Of a DNA stretch of 64,000 nt, positions 59,988-64,000 are shown piece by piece. How positions within the stretch are numbered: the first letter of the stretch is position 1; every line of letters starts with the position of its first letter. The position numbers and the translations under genes are program-made. The DNA is from Paenibacillus hemerocallicola (GTDB lineage: Bacteria; Bacillota; Bacilli; Paenibacillales; NBRC-103111), in the NCBI RefSeq assembly GCF_006265175.1, contig NZ_VDCQ01000027.1, positions 44,932-108,931 of the forward strand. The letters run 5' to 3'. Under the pieces are notes generated by a model. That model saw nothing but the letters and a program-made list of their open reading frames with translations, was not told the DNA's origin and searched no databases.

Positions 59988-60185
59988 AGCCGATTCGGTT
60001 CAGGAAGCCGTCCGGCGGGATCTTCCGAATACAGGCTGCAGGCGAGTGACGAAGCACGGGGAAATGGCGGGCGCGGATCGGGCTCGCGTACAGGCTGCCC
60101 GGATTGCGATCTCGAAGTGAAGGCTCCACATGGTGGGGCTTTTTGCCATTTAGCGCAAACACCCCATCGGTTTTTCCGAAAGGGG

Positions 60186-61292
60186 CTAGGAGAGAGCGAG
60201 CGTATTGTCGGCATGTTCGTAAAACGAGTAACGGTTTTTGCCGCTGCGCTTGGAGTCGTACAACGCTTGGTCGGCTTCCGCCATCAGGCGGTACAGGTCG
60301 TCTCCCGGCAAAAGGGCGATCGTGATGCCGATCGAGACGGAGACTGCCTTGCCCGGCTGGATTTCGCGCCCGGCGAAGGGATGGGCGGCAACCGTATTGC
60401 ACAGCTTGTGCGCCAGAAAAGCAAGCAGGTTCCGGTCGACCGAATCGCACATGACGATGAATTCTTCTCCGCCGTACCGGGCGATGTAGTCCTTCTCGCC
60501 GATCGTGGTCCGCAGCAGCCGTCCCGCTTCGCGCAGCAGATGGTCGCCTTGCAAATGGCCGAGCGTATCGTTGAAGTTTTTGAAATTGTCGATATCGATC
60601 ATAAGGATGCTGATACGGCGCTTCTTTAACGTACTGTCGGCGATGTCCAGAAAGCTGCGGATGTTCGGCAGGCCGGTGAGCCGGTCCTGGTTCGCCTCCA
60701 GCTCCAGCTGGCGCTTGCGCAGCCAGCTTTTGTTCTCGTCGTTGTGCATGGCGATGAGCACGAGCAGGCAGAGCGATGTAATCGCAAACATATATACGTT
60801 CATCTGCAAGTAGGCGGACCAAGGCGCGGGCATGATGAAATAGCCGGCAGCAGCCTTTACGGAGAACAACAGGAATGCGATGACGAGCCCGTCGGTCACC
60901 CGGATCGGCTCGAAGCCCGAGCGATATTCCTTGTGGTGCACCAGCGAGCTGATCAAGGCAGGGAAGAGCAGTCCGTGCAGCAGCTCGTACAGCATATAGG
61001 GCTGGTTTAGCCATAACAGCTCGAAGGCGGCCGGGGGAACGGCCGACAACAGAGCGACGGGCAAGCCGAGCCTCAGCCCCGCCATAATGATCGGGATGTA
61101 CCGAAGATCCTGCGGGATCGAATCGGTCGGAATCGGCAGCAGCATCATCAGAATGGAGGCGAGTCCGGTGAATAAAGGGACGAGCACCATTTCGTTTGCG
61201 CCGCCCGTAACGCGGCTCTGCAGCTTCAATGCGATATAGCTTAAAGTAACCAGGGTGCAGGAGGTTGTTACCGGTATGAGGTATTCGTTCAT
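60186..61292 (-). CDS. Membrane diguanylate cyclase (GGDEF domain)
   Basis: A 368-residue protein. Residues 1 to about 190 form six or so membrane segments of the 5TMR-LYT type (PTDSIPQDLRYIPIIMAGLRLGLPVALLSAVPPAAFELLW). A GGDEF domain follows (DRLTGLPNIRSFLDIAD, ILMIDIDNFKNFNDTLGHLQGDHLLREAGRLL, active site RYGGEEF, then VSIGITIALLPGDDLYRLMAEADQALYDSKRSGKNRY). It should make c-di-GMP. No RxxD inhibitory site is evident before the active site. No EAL gene is nearby. Confidence 0.93.
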   Translation of the reverse strand: MNEYLIPVTTSCTLVTLSYIALKLQSRVTGGANEMVLVPLFTGLASILMMLLPIPTDSIPQDLRYIPIIMAGLRLGLPVALLSAVPPAAFELLWLNQPYMLYELLHGLLFPALISSLVHHKEYRSGFEPIRVTDGLVIAFLLFSVKAAAGYFIMPAPWSAYLQMNVYMFAITSLCLLVLIAMHNDENKSWLRKRQLELEANQDRLTGLPNIRSFLDIADSTLKKRRISILMIDIDNFKNFNDTLGHLQGDHLLREAGRLLRTTIGEKDYIARYGGEEFIVMCDSVDRNLLAFLAHKLCNTVAAHPFAGREIQPGKAVSVSIGITIALLPGDDLYRLMAEADQALYDSKRSGKNRYSFYEHADNTLALS

Positions 61293-61403
61293 TGCTTATC
61301 GCTCCTGAAAGGGCTGCATGCGGTTCCGTCGAAAAGTGTAGTATTCGATATCGACTGCCGGGAATCCTCTTTTTCCGTCAGGACCATCCACGGGCAGCGT
61401 GGG

Positions 61404-61640
61404 TTAGCGACGCCGGATCGGGCGATCGCCAAGCAAGTAGTCGCGGTCCGCATCGACCGCCGTCATTTTCTCCTTGCAGCAAGGAAAGACGATCAACCGC
61501 TTGCGTCCTTCGCGAATCGGAGTCAGATCGGTCGTGCGAAGCGGCAGCAGCACGTTTCTTTCGCCGCAATAGGGACATTCGGTCAAATATACGTCTTTCC
61601 CGATCGTTTCGTACGGCAGCGTATTTTCGAAAGGAATCAT
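61404..61640 (-). CDS. Small zinc-ribbon-like protein
   Basis: A 78-residue protein with ECPYCGERN and FPCCKEKM, likely a four-Cys metal site, and a charged end (YLLGDRPIRRR). The ATG at 61640 lies 8 bases after the yycC stop on this strand, so the two are co-transcribed. The longer upstream frame overlaps yycC and is not used. No named family recognised. Confidence 0.78.
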   Translation of the reverse strand: MIPFENTLPYETIGKDVYLTECPYCGERNVLLPLRTTDLTPIREGRKRLIVFPCCKEKMTAVDADRDYLLGDRPIRRR

Positions 61641-61647
61641 GGCGGTC

Positions 61648-61821
61648 TTATTCTTTCCGCTCGGCAGATTTGTCCGCATTTCCGGTTGTCTCGGTCTGCG
61701 CCAGCTCCGCCAGCTTTTGGATCAAAATATGTTGGGGCATATGCATGAGCCGCTCGATCGGCACGTTCAGCGCTTCGGCGAGCTTGATGGCGGTTTCGGG
61801 CGATATTTGCAACGGTCTCAT
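61648..61821 (-). CDS. yycC: YycC family small protein
   Basis: A 57-residue protein, MRPLQISPETAIKLAEALNV then PIERLMHMPQHILIQKLAEL and a polar tail (AQTETTGNADKSAERKE). The start and PxxxLMHMPQHILxxK pattern fit the YycC family. ATG 61821 has a GGAGG site ten bases upstream. Function unknown. It is missed by length-filtered gene finding. Confidence 0.8.
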   Translation of the reverse strand: MRPLQISPETAIKLAEALNVPIERLMHMPQHILIQKLAELAQTETTGNADKSAERKE

Positions 61822-61974
61822 AGATTCGTTCCTCCAGGTTTACGTTATGCGCCTTATGCGGCACTTAACCCATTATACATCAGAACGCCCGCTTCACGAA
61901 TAACGTCTGTTTCTTTCTTGGCCGAAAATATGGTTTAATGTTGTCATATCCATATACAGGAGGGTGAGAACGCC

Positions 61975-63765
61975 ATGCCACAGCCATTCAGCCTAGTTTG
62001 GGATTTGGATGTCTTTTTTCCGGGGGGCAGCTCGTCGGCCGAGTTCGCGTTATTTCTCGAACGGACCGAAACGGAGGTCGAGCGGCTTCGCCAAGCGGTG
62101 CAGACGGCAGCCGATCGGGGAGAAGCTCCGGGAGCCGACGCGCTGTCCGGACTGGTCGGACTGATGCAGAGCATTACATTGATGCTGAGGGAAGCCGATT
62201 CGTTCGCAGGCTGTCTCGCCGCGGAAAATCAGCACGACAAAAAAGCGGTTCAGCTGAACGGTCAAATCGCTTCGGTCGGCGCCGCGTTCGCTTCGGTCCT
62301 GACCCGGTTCGACCAGTTGCTCCGGCAAATTCCGGATTCGGTCTGGTCCGCGCTGCTCGAATCGGAGTCGTTCCGTTCCATCGCCTTCCCGCTCGACGAA
62401 CGTCGCCAGTTGGCCAAGGAGAAGCTGTCGCCGGAGCAGGAATCGCTGATCGGCGATTTGGCCGTGGACGGCTACCACGGTTGGGGCGAAGCCTACAATA
62501 CGGCAGTCGGCAAATTCAGCATCGCCTTCGAGGACAATGGCGAAACCGTCCAATTGTCCGCGGGGCAAGCGGCCAACAAGCTGCACAGCCCGAACCGCGA
62601 TGTGCGTATGCGGCTGTTCGCGGAATGGGAGAAAGCTTGGGGCGATTCGGCCGATTATGCGGCCGATGCGCTGAACCGGCTTGCCGGCTTCCGCATCCAG
62701 ACCCATAAGCACAGAGGCTGGGATTCGATCCTCAAGGAGCCGCTCGATATAAACCGGATGTCGGAGAAAACGCTGCAGGTCATGTGGGACGTCATCGATC
62801 GGAACAAGGCGCCGTTCGTCGCCTACTTGCAGCGCAAAGCGGACATGTTCGGACTCGATGCGCTGTCGTGGCACGACGTAGACGCACCGGTCGGGCAAGC
62901 GGTCAAGGAAGTAACGTTCGACGAAGCCGCGGGCATGATCGTGGAGCAGTTCCGCAAGTTTAGCCCGAAGATGGCCGATTTCGCCGAGATGGCGTTCGAG
63001 AACCGCTGGATCGAGGCGGAAGACCGTCCGGGCAAACGGCCTGGAGGATTTTGCACGTCTTTTCCGATCAAGGGGCAGACCCGCATATTCATGACCTACG
63101 CGAATACCGCTTCCAACGTAGCTACGCTGGCGCATGAGCTTGGTCACGCTTACCACCAGCATGTGATGAACGACATGCCGGCATTGGCGCAGGAGTATGC
63201 GATGAACGTCGCCGAGACGGCGTCGACGTTCGCGGAGATGATCGTAGCCGACGCGGCGGTCAAGCAGGCATCGTCCGATGAGGAGCGGCTTACGCTTGTC
63301 GAGGATAAAATCCAGCGGTCCGTGGCGTTTTTCATGAACATCCACGCGCGGTTTTTGTTCGAGACGGAATTTTACGAGCGACGCAAAAAGGGACTTGTCG
63401 GCGCCGACGAGCTGAACGAGCTGATGACGAACGCCCAGAAGCGTGCATACAAGGATGCCCTCGGGGAATACCATCCTCATTTCTGGGCATCTAAGCTGCA
63501 TTTCTACATAACCGGCGTCCCGTTTTATAATTTCCCGTACACGTTCGGCTATTTGTTCAGCTCGGGCATTTATGCGGTGGCGCAGCGGGAAGGCTCCGGC
63601 TTCGAGGACAAATATATCGCACTGCTGCGCGATACCGGCAGCATGACGGTAGAGGAGCTCGCCCGGAAGCATCTCGGCGTCGATTTGACGAAGCCGGACT
63701 TTTGGCAAAGCGCCGTCGATCTGGCTATCGAAGACGTAACGCAGTTTTTGGAGATGACGAAGTGA
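61975..63765 (+). CDS. pepF: M3-family oligoendopeptidase (PepF-like)
   Basis: A 596-residue cytoplasmic zinc peptidase that cleaves short oligopeptides. The HExxH is HELGH at 387-391 (ATLAHELGHAYHQHVM), followed by the third ligand region AMNVAETASTFAEMIV. The N-terminal PepF helical domain is complete (SLVWDLDVFFPGGSSSAEFALFLER). Start ATG 61975 follows AGGAGG. Its TGA stop is the first three bases of an 8-base tandem repeat array. Confidence 0.95.
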   Translation: MPQPFSLVWDLDVFFPGGSSSAEFALFLERTETEVERLRQAVQTAADRGEAPGADALSGLVGLMQSITLMLREADSFAGCLAAENQHDKKAVQLNGQIASVGAAFASVLTRFDQLLRQIPDSVWSALLESESFRSIAFPLDERRQLAKEKLSPEQESLIGDLAVDGYHGWGEAYNTAVGKFSIAFEDNGETVQLSAGQAANKLHSPNRDVRMRLFAEWEKAWGDSADYAADALNRLAGFRIQTHKHRGWDSILKEPLDINRMSEKTLQVMWDVIDRNKAPFVAYLQRKADMFGLDALSWHDVDAPVGQAVKEVTFDEAAGMIVEQFRKFSPKMADFAEMAFENRWIEAEDRPGKRPGGFCTSFPIKGQTRIFMTYANTASNVATLAHELGHAYHQHVMNDMPALAQEYAMNVAETASTFAEMIVADAAVKQASSDEERLTLVEDKIQRSVAFFMNIHARFLFETEFYERRKKGLVGADELNELMTNAQKRAYKDALGEYHPHFWASKLHFYITGVPFYNFPYTFGYLFSSGIYAVAQREGSGFEDKYIALLRDTGSMTVEELARKHLGVDLTKPDFWQSAVDLAIEDVTQFLEMTK

Positions 63766-63842
63766 TGGAGTGACGGAGTGATGGAGTGATGGAATGATGG
63801 AGTGACGGAATGATGGAATGATGGAATGATGGAGTGATGGAG
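63763..63842 (+). repeat. Tandem 8-base repeat, 10 units, containing the pepF stop codon
   Basis: TGATGGAG and close variants (TGAYGGAR) occur ten times without gap. Each unit holds a TGA. The unit number may vary between strains. The last 158 bases (63843-64000) contain no gene I can support. Confidence 0.9.
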
Positions 63843-64000
63843 GCCGGGAAAGCGGATGCCGGGCGACCGATGGACGCACGGCCTGATCGTGGCAAACAAA
63901 CGGCGCAGCCGGTGCTCAATTTTACCTTATCTTGCGCACAAACGGCTGAACTCCGTGTGAAACGCGGTTCCGGGCAAGAGATAAGGTTGAAATGGGCACT

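Noticed and set aside
63763..63842. A CRISPR array
   Set aside because: Units are eight bases and contiguous, without spacers.
62050..63879. A 609-codon reverse-strand frame including a SIIPSFRHSIIPSLHHS repeat
   Set aside because: The repeat is only the translation of the 8-base tandem DNA repeat; the rest is antisense to pepF.

Overview
The window is chromosomal DNA of a high-GC, endospore-forming member of the Bacillota, most likely Paenibacillaceae (Paenibacillus/Cohnella type). The evidence is a GerA/GerB/GerC germinant-receptor operon, the sporulation genes yunB and ylbJ and a lytH-like spore peptidase, together with GC-rich coding sequence, strong Shine-Dalgarno sites, a Gram-positive RND exporter, and Bacillota families (YutD, YycC, DUF2225). 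No rRNA, tRNA, CRISPR array or prophage was seen. Assignments rest on reading motifs and families by eye, without a database search.

Layout. 1-651: tail of an OmpR-type regulator. 1029-7695: a compatible-solute operon, ehuB-ehuC-ehuD-ehuA (ectoine/hydroxyectoine-type ABC importer), ectA, ectB, one gene in which ectoine synthase (EctC) and ectoine hydroxylase (EctD) are fused, and a translationally coupled gene of unknown function. 8007-8960: trxB. 8961-10043: a repeat-rich spacer with a MITE-like element. 10044-14218: germinant receptor operon. 14229-16064: HxlR regulator divergent from yceI, then lspA. 16123-19333: AraC regulator divergent from a large FAD oxidoreductase. 19527-24065: methyltransferase, DUF445 protein, and two Fur-box-preceded siderophore permeases. 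24195-43112: a block resembling the Bacillus yunB/lytH/lipA/yutD spore neighbourhood, interrupted by larC2, an AAC(3)-like gene, a two-component/RND-efflux/secreted-protein module, and larE-larB-larC1. 43171-47651: a second HlyD-like adaptor, a chemoreceptor and an OsmC protein. 47707-49744: an AT-rich island of gene remnants and an IS91-type transposase fragment, bounded by a 66-base direct repeat. 49775-56315: secreted protein, second two-component system, sugar-type binding protein and a GntR/binding-protein fusion. 56316-63765: nadK, ylbJ, a 31-codon membrane peptide, truncated haemoglobin, DUF2225, diguanylate cyclase, two small proteins and an M3 oligoendopeptidase.

How genes work together. 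The first operon couples osmolyte scavenging with de novo synthesis: EctB and EctA make acetyl-diaminobutyrate, the EctC half cyclises it and the EctD half hydroxylates it. The lar genes build the nickel-pincer cofactor, but LarC is split into two separate genes about 9.4 kb apart on opposite strands, LarC1 carrying a 98-residue tail with 48 histidines; no larA is in the window. The 29347-31418 two-component system probably controls the adjacent RND exporter through TTCAT direct repeats; the same repeat, in six exact 11-base steps, lies upstream of trxB.

Most notable observations: the EctC-EctD fusion, the trans-split LarC with its histidine tail, the six-unit TTCAT array, the direct-repeat-bounded remnant island with its divergent ArsR-type operators, the MITE-like family, and the 8-base tandem repeat that contains the pepF stop codon.
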